A DNA stretch of 64,000 bases from the NCBI RefSeq assembly GCF_000292915.1, contig NC_018514.1, forward strand, positions 1,550,001 through 1,614,000, given 5' to 3'. Source of the stretch: Burkholderia cepacia GG4 (lineage in GTDB: Bacteria > Pseudomonadota > Gammaproteobacteria > Burkholderiales > Burkholderiaceae). The notes below the pieces were generated by a model. The model had not been told where the DNA came from and did not search any database. It saw nothing but the letters and a program-made list of their open reading frames with translations. The translations under genes and the position numbers were made by a program. Every line of letters begins with the position of its first letter. The first letter of the stretch is position 1. Positions 1 through 8,214 of this stretch are shown piece after piece.

Positions 1-746
1 TTGCCGTGGAACTGGTGGACGATGAGCGGCAGGCCGATGCCGGCCGTCATCACCGGGAACGCCGCGAACCCGTTGCCCATGATCATCGTGAACAGCGCCA
101 TGCCGACCGTATAGGCAGCGACGACCGCGAACGGCGAGTCGATCGGCACCCAGTCCTTCACGAGCCCCGACACCACGCCACCGACGCCCGCGACCGCGAA
201 CAGCGCGCCGAGCGCCGCGAGCATCTGCGGCAGGATCGCGGCCCAGCCGACCGCGTCCATCGTGTGACGCGCCTCCTTCAGCGCATGAACCGGCGAATCG
301 CGCAGCATCACGAGCGCGACGGCGAACGCGACGAGCGTGCCGAGCACGAGCGAGATCAGCGTCACGCTCTTCGGATCGACGAACGGCACCCGCTTCAGCG
401 CGAACGTGCCGATCAGCGTGACGACGGGAATCAGCAGCGCCGGCAGGAACAGGCGGTTGCCGAAGCGCAGCGCCTTCGCGTCGCGCCGCGCGGCCGCCGC
501 GTGGCCGGCTTCGTCCGACTTGCCGCGTCCGAGCTTGCCCGAGCCCGCGATCAGCGCGAGCGCGATCGCGAGGCAGCCCGTCACGAAGTGCGGCAGCAGC
601 GCGCCGAACAGGAACGTGAGCGCGTAGATCGCCCAGAACGCGAAATTGAAAACGCGGCGCGGGTTCGTGCGATCCGTCAGGTTGAAGCACGCGAACGCGG
701 CGAACATCAGGCCGGCGAGCGTATACAGCGGTTCGAGACCGATCAT
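1..746 (-). CDS. DUF979 family membrane protein (3' end off the window)
   Basis: A hydrophobic multi-pass inner-membrane protein that begins MIGLEPLYTLAGLMFAAFAC and remains open at the left edge of the window, so only the first 248 or so codons are visible. Several transmembrane stretches are seen, and the last visible part (IMGNGFAAFPVMTAGIG) is Gly/Ala-rich as in a transporter core. Its ATG overlaps the stop codon of the DUF969 gene (the ATGA at 746-743), so the two are translationally coupled. DUF969 and DUF979 proteins normally occur as a pair and are thought to form a two-subunit transporter. The substrate cannot be read from the sequence; a link to peptidase or 5-oxoproline genes is a family-level suggestion only. 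Confidence 0.85.
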   Translation of the reverse strand, partial: MIGLEPLYTLAGLMFAAFACFNLTDRTNPRRVFNFAFWAIYALTFLFGALLPHFVTGCLAIALALIAGSGKLGRGKSDEAGHAAAARRDAKALRFGNRLFLPALLIPVVTLIGTFALKRVPFVDPKSVTLISLVLGTLVAFAVALVMLRDSPVHALKEARHTMDAVGWAAILPQMLAALGALFAVAGVGGVVSGLVKDWVPIDSPFAVVAAYTVGMALFTMIMGNGFAAFPVMTAGIGLPLIVHQFHG

Positions 747-1432
747 CGCGCGCCCTCCTGCCCCAACAGCCCGAAGCCGCGCGACAGTCGCCGGTCGAGC
801 AGCGCGAGCCGCGCGCAGTGGATCAGCAGCGCGGCGACCGCGGTCGGGATCGCCCAGACCGACAGGTGCAGCGGCTCGATCGCGATCCCGTTCTGCTCGA
901 GAAAGCCCTTGATCAGCAGGATCGACTGGATCGCGATGAAGATGTCCTCGCCGAAGAACACGGCGACGTTGTCGGCGGCCGACGCGTGCGCGCGGATCTG
1001 CTGGCGTACCGCTTCGGGCAGGTCGCCGTGCCGGCTGACGGCGGCGGCCTCGGCCATCGGCGCGATCAGCGGCCGCACCATCTGCGCGTGGCCGCCGAGC
1101 GACGTGAGCCCGAGCGCGGCAGTCACCTGGCGCAGCACGAAGTACAGCATCAGCACGCGGCCCGTGGTCGCCGCCTGCACCCGCGAGATCATCCGCTTCG
1201 CCTGCTCCTTGAGCCCGTTGCGCTCGAGCAACGCAATCACCGGCAGCGTGAGCCAGATCAGCCCCATGTAGCGGTTGTCGGTGAACGCCTTGCCGAACGC
1301 GCTGACGATGTCGACGAGATTCATGCCGCCTGCCAGCCCCGTCGCGAGCCCCGCGATCGTGACCACCAGCAGCGCGTTGAAGCGCAGCGCGAAGCCGATC
1401 ACGACGATCGGCACCCCAATCAGCACCAGCAT
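743..1432 (-). CDS. DUF969 family membrane protein
   Basis: A 229-residue multi-pass membrane protein starting MLVLIGVPIVVIGFALRFNA. The open frame runs far upstream, but the ATG at 1432 is the sensible start: the protein becomes hydrophobic and family-like exactly there, and a purine-rich stretch (GGAGGGGCAA) lies just upstream. It is the first gene of a two-gene operon with the DUF979 gene, overlapping it by 4 bases. The pair is presumed to be a two-component permease. A palindrome at 1524-1535 about 90 bp upstream is a candidate operator. Confidence 0.85.
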   Translation of the reverse strand: MLVLIGVPIVVIGFALRFNALLVVTIAGLATGLAGGMNLVDIVSAFGKAFTDNRYMGLIWLTLPVIALLERNGLKEQAKRMISRVQAATTGRVLMLYFVLRQVTAALGLTSLGGHAQMVRPLIAPMAEAAAVSRHGDLPEAVRQQIRAHASAADNVAVFFGEDIFIAIQSILLIKGFLEQNGIAIEPLHLSVWAIPTAVAALLIHCARLALLDRRLSRGFGLLGQEGAR

Positions 1433-1744
1433 TGCCCCTCCTTGTGTTGGATGCGCGGCGCCGCGAACAGGCGCCGCCCGCCCGGTTTCGACCGGGTTCA
1501 GGCCGCAAAATCTAACACGAGACTTTATCGATAAAAAGTCGACAATTTGATGCATCGGGTAAACGTTGAAGCTTGCCGCGACCTTGCACCGGCCGCATGT
1601 CGACGGCGTTTCGTCCGAACATTCGGCGGCGCGCGGTCGACGCACGGCGGCCCGCCGTTTCCGGGTCGTGCGCACCGCCGCGCGTGGCGGAGCGCCGGTG
1701 CGCCGACTAAACTGGAAGGCATCGAACCGTACGGGAGAGCCGCC
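1433..1744. other. Divergent intergenic region with a palindromic operator candidate
   Basis: About 310 bp separate the leftward DUF969 operon from a small rightward gene. It holds the perfect 12-bp palindrome TTTATCGATAAA at 1524-1535, with imperfectly matched flanks (GAC on the left, AAGTC on the right), in a short AT-rich island suitable for a promoter. No further gene is supported here. Confidence 0.5.
1524..1535. promoter_or_regulatory. Palindrome TTTATCGATAAA, likely regulator binding site
   Basis: A perfect 12-bp palindrome in an AT-rich pocket of otherwise GC-rich DNA, 92 bp upstream of the DUF969 start codon. Position and symmetry suit a dimeric repressor or activator. A near copy (TTTATTGATAAA) lies at 23201-23212 in the DHA2/LysR divergent region. 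The binding protein is unknown. Confidence 0.4.
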
Positions 1745-1969
1745 ATGATTGACGTATTCCAGACCATCGGCAGCCGCGCGTTCTCCGCTCATCTGGCGAA
1801 GGACGGGATGGTGACGCTGATGGAACAGCGCCATGAGGTCGACCGCGTGACGCTCGCCACCGCCTACGCCGCGCTCGTCGAGGAATCCGAGCAGGAAACC
1901 GACCTGCTCGACGCGACGGTCGAAGGGATGATGCGCGCGCTGATCCAGGGGTACGCGCGCAGCCATTGA
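1745..1969 (+). CDS. Small hypothetical protein (74 aa)
   Basis: I do not recognise this gene. It encodes a 74-residue soluble, acidic, mostly helical-looking protein (MIDVFQTIGSRAFSAHLAKD...) with no signal peptide or membrane span. The ATG at 1745 follows a purine-rich GGGAGAGCC that can serve as ribosome binding site. The longer in-frame extension upstream is Arg-rich and looks non-coding. It sits between the divergent DUF969 promoter region and wspF, about 360 bp before wspF, so co-transcription is uncertain. Confidence 0.6.
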   Translation: MIDVFQTIGSRAFSAHLAKDGMVTLMEQRHEVDRVTLATAYAALVEESEQETDLLDATVEGMMRALIQGYARSH

Positions 1970-2327
1970 ACGACGCATTGGGCGCCGGGCTCGATGTGCC
2001 GGCCGTTGCGCGGCCGGCTCGTCGACGCTTGCGCGCGTGCGCGGCCCGCGCCGGCGGCCCGGTTCCGGACCGCCGCATGGCATCCCGTGCGGCTGCCCGA
2101 CCGGCCGAAAACCCCGCACCCATAGAAGAAACGGTCGGAATCGACGCAATGCGCAATTTTTTCGATTGCCGCCGCTCGCGCCGCATGACAGCATTCGGGC
2201 GTGCCCAACCGAACCAAGAATTCCGTGCTGTCCGCCCGCCGATGCCGTTCGGCGGCGCCGGAGCAGCACCGCCTTCCATGAACCCGGCCCATCTCCAACA
2301 CTACGAACCGACCGGAGTACCCCGCTT
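1970..2327. other. Intergenic region upstream of wspF
   Basis: About 360 bp without a convincing gene. An open frame crosses it on the plus strand, but its residues (Arg/Ala/Pro-rich) look like out-of-frame translation of GC-rich DNA. A short AT-rich tract around 2153-2170 may belong to the wspF promoter. No wspA-wspE genes are present here or further upstream in the window. Confidence 0.5.
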
Positions 2328-3332
2328 GTGAACATCGGCATCGTCAACGACCTCCCGCTTGCCGTGGAGGCGATGCGGCGCGCGATCGCGCGCCGGCCCG
2401 AGCATCGCGTGCTGTGGGTCGCGACCGACGGCGCGCAGGCCGTCGAACTGTGCGCCGCGCAGCCTCCCGACGTCGTGCTGATGGACCTGATCATGCCGAA
2501 GTTCGACGGGATCGAGGCGACGCGGCGGATCATGCGCTCCGGCCGCCCGTGCGCGATCCTGATCGTGACGAGCTGCATCGGCGCGAACGCGTGGCGCGTG
2601 TTCGAAGCGATGGGCGCCGGCGCGCTCGACGCGGTCGACACGCCGCGCCTCGGCGAAGGCGCGGCCGGCGACACCGCGCGCCTGCTGCTCGCGAAGATCG
2701 ACCAGATCGGCCGCCTGCTCGACGCGCCCGGCGGCGTCCGCGCGCCCGGCACGCCCGTCCGCACCGGCGGCGGGCCGCTGATCGCGATCGGCGCGTCCGC
2801 CGGCGGCCCCGGCGCGCTCGCGTCGATTCTCGGCAGCCTGCCGGCCGACTTCACTGCGCCGATCGTGATCGTGCAGCACGTCGACCGCGCGTTCGCCGAA
2901 GGAATGGCCCAATGGCTCGACGGCCAGACCTCGCTGACCGTACGCGTCGCGCGCGAAGGCGACCGCCCGCAGCCGGGCGTCGCGCTGCTTGCCGCGACCG
3001 ACGATCACCTGCGCATCACGCGCGCCGGCACGCTCGAATACACCCGCGAGCCGGCCGCCACGCCGTACCGGCCGTCGGTCGACGTGTTCTTCAACAGCCT
3101 GACCGAGCACTGGCCGGGCCGCGTGATCGGCGTGCTGCTGACGGGCATGGGTCGCGACGGCGCGATCGGCCTGAAGGCGCTGCGGATGAAGGGCTACCAT
3201 ACGATCGCGCAAGACGAGGCGACGAGCGCCGTCTACGGGATGCCGAAAGCGGCCGCGACGCTCGGCGCCGCACGCGCGATCCTGCCGCTCGAGCGCATCG
3301 CGGGCGAGCTGGCGGCACTCGCGCGGATCTGA
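2328..3332 (+). CDS. wspF: WspF-type CheB: receptor methylesterase/glutaminase with receiver domain
   Basis: A 334-residue cytoplasmic response regulator that removes methyl groups from the chemoreceptor of a Wsp surface-sensing system and so resets WspR activation. The receiver domain (about 1-125) has Asp8 and phospho-acceptor Asp53 (VVLMDLIMP). The CheB domain (about 150-334) has the Ser157 (GASAGGPGA), His184 (VQHVD) and Asp277 (TGMGRDG) triad. The start NIGIVNDLPLAVEAMRRA and the DTP in place of the usual TKP after the receiver sheet match Pseudomonas WspF from memory. Translation starts at GTG 2328. The stop lies 9 bases before wspR, so the two form an operon. The receptor, coupling and kinase genes are not adjacent. 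Confidence 0.88.
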   Translation: MNIGIVNDLPLAVEAMRRAIARRPEHRVLWVATDGAQAVELCAAQPPDVVLMDLIMPKFDGIEATRRIMRSGRPCAILIVTSCIGANAWRVFEAMGAGALDAVDTPRLGEGAAGDTARLLLAKIDQIGRLLDAPGGVRAPGTPVRTGGGPLIAIGASAGGPGALASILGSLPADFTAPIVIVQHVDRAFAEGMAQWLDGQTSLTVRVAREGDRPQPGVALLAATDDHLRITRAGTLEYTREPAATPYRPSVDVFFNSLTEHWPGRVIGVLLTGMGRDGAIGLKALRMKGYHTIAQDEATSAVYGMPKAAATLGAARAILPLERIAGELAALARI

Positions 3333-3341
3333 GCCTGAAGA

Positions 3342-4487
3342 ATGGATGAAACCCTGCCACACCCATCGCAGCCATGGCGCGACCCTGCATCAATCATGAC
3401 TAGCGACCTCACCCGCCCACCCGGCGGCCTGCATGCGGTGTTCGACGCCGCGCACGTGCCGCCCACGCCGCACGCCGACGCTCCCGTGATGGTCCTGCTG
3501 GTCGACGACCAGACGATCGTCGCGGAAGCCGTGCGGCGCGCGCTCGTCGACGAGGAAGGCATCGACTTCCACTACTGTCCGCGTTCGGACGACGCGCTGG
3601 CCACCGCGATCGAGACACGGCCGACCGTGATCCTGCAGGATCTCGTGATGCCCGGCACCGACGGGCTGAGCCTCGTGAAGGCGTACCGCGCGAATCCGGC
3701 GACCCGCGACGTGCCGATCATCGTGCTGTCGACGCAGGAAGAGCCGATCATCAAGAGCGCCGCGTTCGCGATCGGCGCAAACGACTACCTCGTGAAACTG
3801 CCCGACCGCATCGAGCTCGCCGCGCGGATCCGCTACCACTCGCGCTCGTACATGAACCTGCTGCAGCGCGACGAGGCCTATCGCGCGCTGCGGCAATCGC
3901 AGCAGCAATTGCTCGAGGCCAACCTCGAACTGCGGCGCCTCACGCATTCGGACGGCCTGACCGGGCTGTCGAACCGGCGCTATCTCGACGAATACCTGGC
4001 CGCCGAATGGCGGCGCGGCGCGCGCGAGCGCAGCGAGCTGTCGCTGCTGATGATCGACGTCGACAACTTCAAGCTGTACAACGACACCTACGGGCACGTA
4101 TCGGGCGACAGCGTGCTCAAGCAGGTCGCGTCGACCATCGAGCGCTGTCTCGGGCAGTCCGGCGATCTCGCCGCACGCTTCGGCGGCGAGGAATTCGCGG
4201 TGGTGATGCCGGTCACGTCGCCAGGCGCGGCGCGGCTGCTCGGCGAGAAGATCCGGCTCGCGATCGAGGCGCTGCGGCTCGAGCACGCGCATTCGTCGAC
4301 GGGCCGCTACGTGACGATCAGCATCGGCGGCGCGAGCATCGTGCCGGCCCCCGGCCTGCCGACGACGGCGCTGATCGAAGCGGCCGACCGCGCGCTGTAT
4401 CGCGCGAAGCACGACGGCAAGAACCGCGTCGAGATCGATGCGCGGCCCGCGCAGCCCGTCCCGCCGTTCGGCGGCGGCTTCGACTGA
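3342..4487 (+). CDS. wspR: WspR-type receiver-GGDEF diguanylate cyclase
   Basis: A 381-residue enzyme that makes cyclic-di-GMP from two GTP when phosphorylated by a Wsp kinase. The receiver domain (about 48-165) carries Asp55/Asp56 and phospho-acceptor Asp100 (ILQDLVMPG). A coiled linker follows (about 170-205, RALRQSQQQLLEANLEL), then a GGDEF domain (205-365) with an intact active site GGEEF at 281-285. The product-inhibition I-site, RxxD in most cyclases including Pseudomonas WspR as I recall it (RSSD), reads QSGD at 272-275 here, so the key Arg is missing. It is directly downstream of wspF. An internal ATG at 3396 is a possible alternative start, but homology begins near residue 45 in either case. 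Confidence 0.9.
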   Translation: MDETLPHPSQPWRDPASIMTSDLTRPPGGLHAVFDAAHVPPTPHADAPVMVLLVDDQTIVAEAVRRALVDEEGIDFHYCPRSDDALATAIETRPTVILQDLVMPGTDGLSLVKAYRANPATRDVPIIVLSTQEEPIIKSAAFAIGANDYLVKLPDRIELAARIRYHSRSYMNLLQRDEAYRALRQSQQQLLEANLELRRLTHSDGLTGLSNRRYLDEYLAAEWRRGARERSELSLLMIDVDNFKLYNDTYGHVSGDSVLKQVASTIERCLGQSGDLAARFGGEEFAVVMPVTSPGAARLLGEKIRLAIEALRLEHAHSSTGRYVTISIGGASIVPAPGLPTTALIEAADRALYRAKHDGKNRVEIDARPAQPVPPFGGGFD

Positions 4488-4503
4488 GCGCCGGCGCCGG
4501 CGC
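4488..4503. terminator. GC palindrome between convergent wspR and GGDEF-EAL genes
   Basis: GCGCCGGCGCCGGCGC is a perfect 16-bp palindrome lying in the 21 bases between two convergent stop codons. It could act as a bidirectional transcription end, though no T-tract follows, so intrinsic termination is only inferred. Confidence 0.4.
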
Positions 4504-4508
4504 GGCGC

Positions 4509-6905
4509 CTACATGGTGGCGAGCCGGCGCGCGTAGTCGGTCGGGTCGAGCGGCCGGCCGAACAGGTAGCCCTGCTGCATGTCGCAACCGATCTGCCGCA
4601 GGAACCACGACTGCGCCTCGGTCTCGACACCTTCCGCGGTGACCTTCATCCCGAGCGAATGCGCCATCGCGACGACGGCCTGCGTGATCGCGACGGAATC
4701 GCGATGATCGGGCACGCCCGACACGAACGAGCGGTCGACCTTCAGGTTGTGCAACGGAAAGCGTTTCAGGTACGCGAGCGACGAATAGCCGGTGCCGAAA
4801 TCGTCGACCGAGATCCGCACGTTCATGTCCGTCAGCGCCTCGAGCATCGGCAGCACGGTGTCCGTGTCGTTCATCAGCAGTCCTTCGGTAATCTCGAGTT
4901 CGAGCGCGCCCGGATCGAGCCGCGTCTGCGCGAGGCAGCGCTCGACCGACTCGACGAGCCCTTCGTGGAACTGCCGCGGTGACAGGTTGACCGCCACCAT
5001 CAGGTCGGGCGCGATGGTGCGGCGCCATTCGGCGGCCTGCCGGCAGGCGGTTTCGAGCACCCACTGGCCGATCGCGACGATGAGCCCCGTGTCTTCCGCG
5101 ACCGGGATGAACTCCGCCGGCGACATCGGACCGAGCTCGGGGCTCGTCCAGCGCAGCAGCGCTTCGGCGCCGACCGTGCGGCCGCTGCGCGCGTCGACGA
5201 CCGGCTGGTACGCGAGCCGTAGCGCGTCCGACGCGAGCGCGCGCCGCAGCGACTGCTCGATCGCGAAGCGGCGCTGCAGGCGCAGGTTCAGCTGCGCGGT
5301 GAAGAACGTGTAGTGGTTGCGGCCGCGCTGCTTCGCGTCGTACATCGCCGAATCGGCGTTGCGCATCAGCGTGACCGCATCGTCGCCGTCGCGCGGCGCG
5401 ACGCTGATCCCGATCGATACGCCGAGCCAGTACTCGTTGTTCGCGATCGCAAACGGCTTTGCGATCGTGTCGATCACCTCGTTCGCCAGCACGGCCAGCT
5501 CGTCGGGATCGTCGCAGTCGTCGACCAGGATCACGAACTCGTCGCCGCCGACGCGCGTAAGCGCGTGCCGGCCGCCGCCGCACGCCGAGAGCCGCGCGGC
5601 GACGCTGCGCAGCAGCGCGTCTCCCGCGTCGTGGCCGGCCGTGTCGTTGACCTTCTTGAAACCGACGAGATCGATGAACAGGATCGCGACGCGCGCGGGC
5701 CCGTCCGCCGCATCGCGCGCGCCGAACAGCTCGCGCATCCGGTCGGACAACCAGCGTCGGTTGTAGAGCCCCGTCAGCGCATCGCGCGTCGCCAGGTAGC
5801 GAAGTTGCTGCTGCGCTTCGCGCACGGGGCCGATGTCGTGGAACGACACGAGCACCGATTCGGGCTCCGTCTCGCCCGGCTTCACGATCGGCACCGCGTT
5901 GCCGCGCACCCAGATGATGGCGCCGTCCGCGAGCCCGAAGCCGACCGAGTAGTCGAGCATCGGCGTGGCGGTGCTGAACGCGAGCCGGCTCGGCCAGTCG
6001 TCCGGCGGGAGCGGCGTACCGTCCTCGCGCAGCTTGTACAGGACCACCGTCGACAGCCGGCGGCCGACGAGCTCGCCCGTCACGCGCATCATCCGGTTGG
6101 CGCTCGGGTTGCTCGCGATCACCACGCCGTCGCGCGACACGACGAGGATGCCTTCGTTCAGGCTATTGACGACCAGGCGGTGGTGTTCCTCGCTGCGTGC
6201 GAGCTGTCGCGCGATCGAGTCCTGGTGGACCGCGAGGCCGACGCTGTTGCCGATATCGCGCAGCAGGTCGGTTTCCTCGTCGCTCGGCCGCCGCGACGTG
6301 CGGTGATAGACGGCGAACGCGCCGAGCACGGTGCCCGTGTCGTCCAGAAACGGCACCGACCAGCACGCGCGCAAGCCGAGCGGCAACGCGATCGAACGAA
6401 ATGCTGCCCACAGCGGATCGGTTTCGATGTCCTCGACGGCGACCATCCGGCGCTCGTACATCGCCGTGCCGCACGAGCCGGCGGCGGGCCCGATCGACGC
6501 GCCTTCGATCGCGGCGCTGTACTGCGCGGGCAGCGACGGTGCGGCGCCGACGTGCACGTGCACGCCGTCCGCGTCGAGCAGCAGGATCGTGCACGACGCC
6601 CCCTCGCCGAGCAGTGCCTCGGCGCGCCGGCACACCTCGACGAGCAGTTCCGGCAGCGGTGTGTTGCGCGTGATCAGCCTCAGCACGCTTTGCTCGGACG
6701 CGAGGACTTCCGCTGCGAGGCCGAGGCTGTAGCGAGAACTTTGCGGTTCGGTATTCAAGATGAACCCTGCCGTCAGTTCGACCGGGTCTGATGCGCCCGA
6801 TTCGTAATCGATTCTTCGTGCCGTGTATCGCCCCGGATTGACTCGCCCCCGGTGCGCCCCCAATCGCGCGCCAGCCAAGGCACGCCAACGTACATTTAAC
6901 ACCAA
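4509..6905 (-). CDS. GAF-PAS-GGDEF-EAL cyclic-di-GMP enzyme
   Basis: Up to 798 residues; a soluble bifunctional-type cyclic-di-GMP protein. Domains in order: GAF sensor (about 80-225), PAS (about 240-360), GGDEF (about 370-530) with VGGDEF at 452-457, and EAL (about 545-790). The EAL catalytic residues all look present: EALLR at 581, Asn640, Glu671, DDFGTGYSSL at 701, Lys722, Glu758 and Gln778, so phosphodiesterase activity is likely. The GGDEF motif is also intact but lacks an I-site RxxD. The only ATG is at 6905, but residues 1-49 look unrelated; TTG at 6758 (before NTEPQSSRYS) is a plausible true start. It is convergent with wspR, suggesting local balance of synthesis and breakdown (inference). 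Confidence 0.9.
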   Translation of the reverse strand: MVLNVRWRALAGARLGAHRGRVNPGRYTARRIDYESGASDPVELTAGFILNTEPQSSRYSLGLAAEVLASEQSVLRLITRNTPLPELLVEVCRRAEALLGEGASCTILLLDADGVHVHVGAAPSLPAQYSAAIEGASIGPAAGSCGTAMYERRMVAVEDIETDPLWAAFRSIALPLGLRACWSVPFLDDTGTVLGAFAVYHRTSRRPSDEETDLLRDIGNSVGLAVHQDSIARQLARSEEHHRLVVNSLNEGILVVSRDGVVIASNPSANRMMRVTGELVGRRLSTVVLYKLREDGTPLPPDDWPSRLAFSTATPMLDYSVGFGLADGAIIWVRGNAVPIVKPGETEPESVLVSFHDIGPVREAQQQLRYLATRDALTGLYNRRWLSDRMRELFGARDAADGPARVAILFIDLVGFKKVNDTAGHDAGDALLRSVAARLSACGGGRHALTRVGGDEFVILVDDCDDPDELAVLANEVIDTIAKPFAIANNEYWLGVSIGISVAPRDGDDAVTLMRNADSAMYDAKQRGRNHYTFFTAQLNLRLQRRFAIEQSLRRALASDALRLAYQPVVDARSGRTVGAEALLRWTSPELGPMSPAEFIPVAEDTGLIVAIGQWVLETACRQAAEWRRTIAPDLMVAVNLSPRQFHEGLVESVERCLAQTRLDPGALELEITEGLLMNDTDTVLPMLEALTDMNVRISVDDFGTGYSSLAYLKRFPLHNLKVDRSFVSGVPDHRDSVAITQAVVAMAHSLGMKVTAEGVETEAQSWFLRQIGCDMQQGYLFGRPLDPTDYARRLATM

Positions 6906-7019
6906 TCCGCGCCCGCCAGCGTATCCGCACGCATCAGGGGTTTACGCGCGGTGCGTCCAGCGTGCCGGCCGGGCCAGATTCATCAGATGAATTCGGCACG
7001 CAGAACCGGGCGGCCGCCA

Positions 7020-7913
7020 TCAGTCCTTGCGGATGTGTTCGGCAAGGAAGTCGATCAGCAGCCGCACGCGCGGCAGCAGCCCGCGTCGCGACGGAAACAC
7101 CGCGTGAATCACGCCGCCCTTCGGCGCCCATCCCGGCAGCACGTCGATCAGCGTGCCGTCGCGCAGGTCGTCCTCGACGACCATGCACGGCAGCTGCACG
7201 ATCCCGACGCCGTGAACCGCCGCGTCGCGTAGCGCGTGCATGTCGTCGGAGATGTAGCGCGGGTGGTGACGCAGTTGTGCCTGCTCGCCGTTCGGCCCGA
7301 CCAGTTGCCACACGTGATGGCGCGCGGGCCCCCAGTCGAGGCTCGGCTCGCCGGCCAGCTCGGCCGGGTCCGTCGGCACGGTGCGCCCGTCCAGCCAGTG
7401 CGGCGCGGCGACCAGCCGCTGCGGGCTGTCGCCGAGGATGCGCATCACCAGGTCGCTGTCCTCCAGCGGCGGGAAGCGCACGCGCAGCGCGAGGTCGAAG
7501 CCCTCGCTCAGCAGGTCGACGCGACGGTTCGTCGCTTCGAGATGCACCTGCACGTCCGGATGGACCGCCATGAAGCGCGCGACCAGTTCGCTCACCCGAT
7601 ATTCGAGCAGCGCGGTCGGGCAACTCACGCGCACGATGCCGCGCGGCTCCGCATGCCGGCGCTCGATCACCTCGCGTGCCGCGTCGGCTTCGACCAGCAC
7701 CGCGAGGCAGCGCTCGTAAAACTCACGGCCGGTTTCCGTGACCGTGAAATGACGCGTGGTCCGCTGCAGCAGCCGCACGTCGTATTGCGCTTCCAGCGCG
7801 GCGACGCGCCGGCTCAGCGTCGATTTCGGGACATCCAGCGCGCGCCCCGCCTGGGTGAATCCGCCGTGCTCGACCACCTTCACAAAATAGTAGAGGTCGT
7901 TCAGGTCATTCAT
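7020..7913 (-). CDS. LysR-family transcriptional regulator
   Basis: 297 residues from the ATG at 7913 (MNDLNDLYYFVKVVEHGGF). The N-terminal winged helix-turn-helix (about 1-62, KSTLSRRVAALEAQYDVRLL) is followed by a periplasmic-binding-like effector domain. Phe/Tyr-rich starts and the VRVSCPTALLEYRV segment are typical of the LysR subgroup that controls divergent enzymes. Its neighbour across 300 bp is the isochorismatase-like hydrolase on the opposite strand, the likely target (inference). An upstream in-frame ATG at 7928 exists but adds only five residues. Confidence 0.9.
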   Translation of the reverse strand: MNDLNDLYYFVKVVEHGGFTQAGRALDVPKSTLSRRVAALEAQYDVRLLQRTTRHFTVTETGREFYERCLAVLVEADAAREVIERRHAEPRGIVRVSCPTALLEYRVSELVARFMAVHPDVQVHLEATNRRVDLLSEGFDLALRVRFPPLEDSDLVMRILGDSPQRLVAAPHWLDGRTVPTDPAELAGEPSLDWGPARHHVWQLVGPNGEQAQLRHHPRYISDDMHALRDAAVHGVGIVQLPCMVVEDDLRDGTLIDVLPGWAPKGGVIHAVFPSRRGLLPRVRLLIDFLAEHIRKD

Positions 7914-8214
7914 GATTGTTCCATTCATAGAACACTGACGGCATTCTAAGGGACTGGATAGTCGGTTGTTGCGCGAATAGCATCTTTCTTCGATGTGGAT
8001 CGAGTTTGTCGCGGCGACCGGAAATTTTCCCGAACGGGTCCCTCGCGCGCCGAACCGATTGACTAAGCTTGGAGCATTCGCCCGCGGCGCACTCGCAGCC
8101 GGACGTTTGCGACAGCACGGGCGCACCGCCGCGACGACGATCCCGACGCCGCGGCCGCCCCACCCTGGACCCTCGGGATTTTTCTCACTTCCTGCTCTGT
8201 CTCTGGAGGCAACC
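7914..8214. other. Divergent promoter region, LysR / isochorismatase-like gene
   Basis: About 300 bp. The part next to the LysR gene is AT-richer (7915-8000) and should hold both promoters and the LysR site. A GGAGG ribosome binding site precedes the hydrolase start at 8215. Frames across the rest give Arg/Pro-rich translations and are not counted as genes. Confidence 0.4.

Noticed and set aside
2628..2654. Missing conserved Lys in the WspF receiver as a damaging mutation
   Set aside because: The DTP in place of TKP appears, from memory, to be usual in WspF proteins, so it is a family feature.
743..2854. A 703-codon minus-strand frame ending with DUF969
   Set aside because: Family-like sequence starts at the ATG at 1432; the upstream part runs antisense through wspF and the small hypothetical gene.
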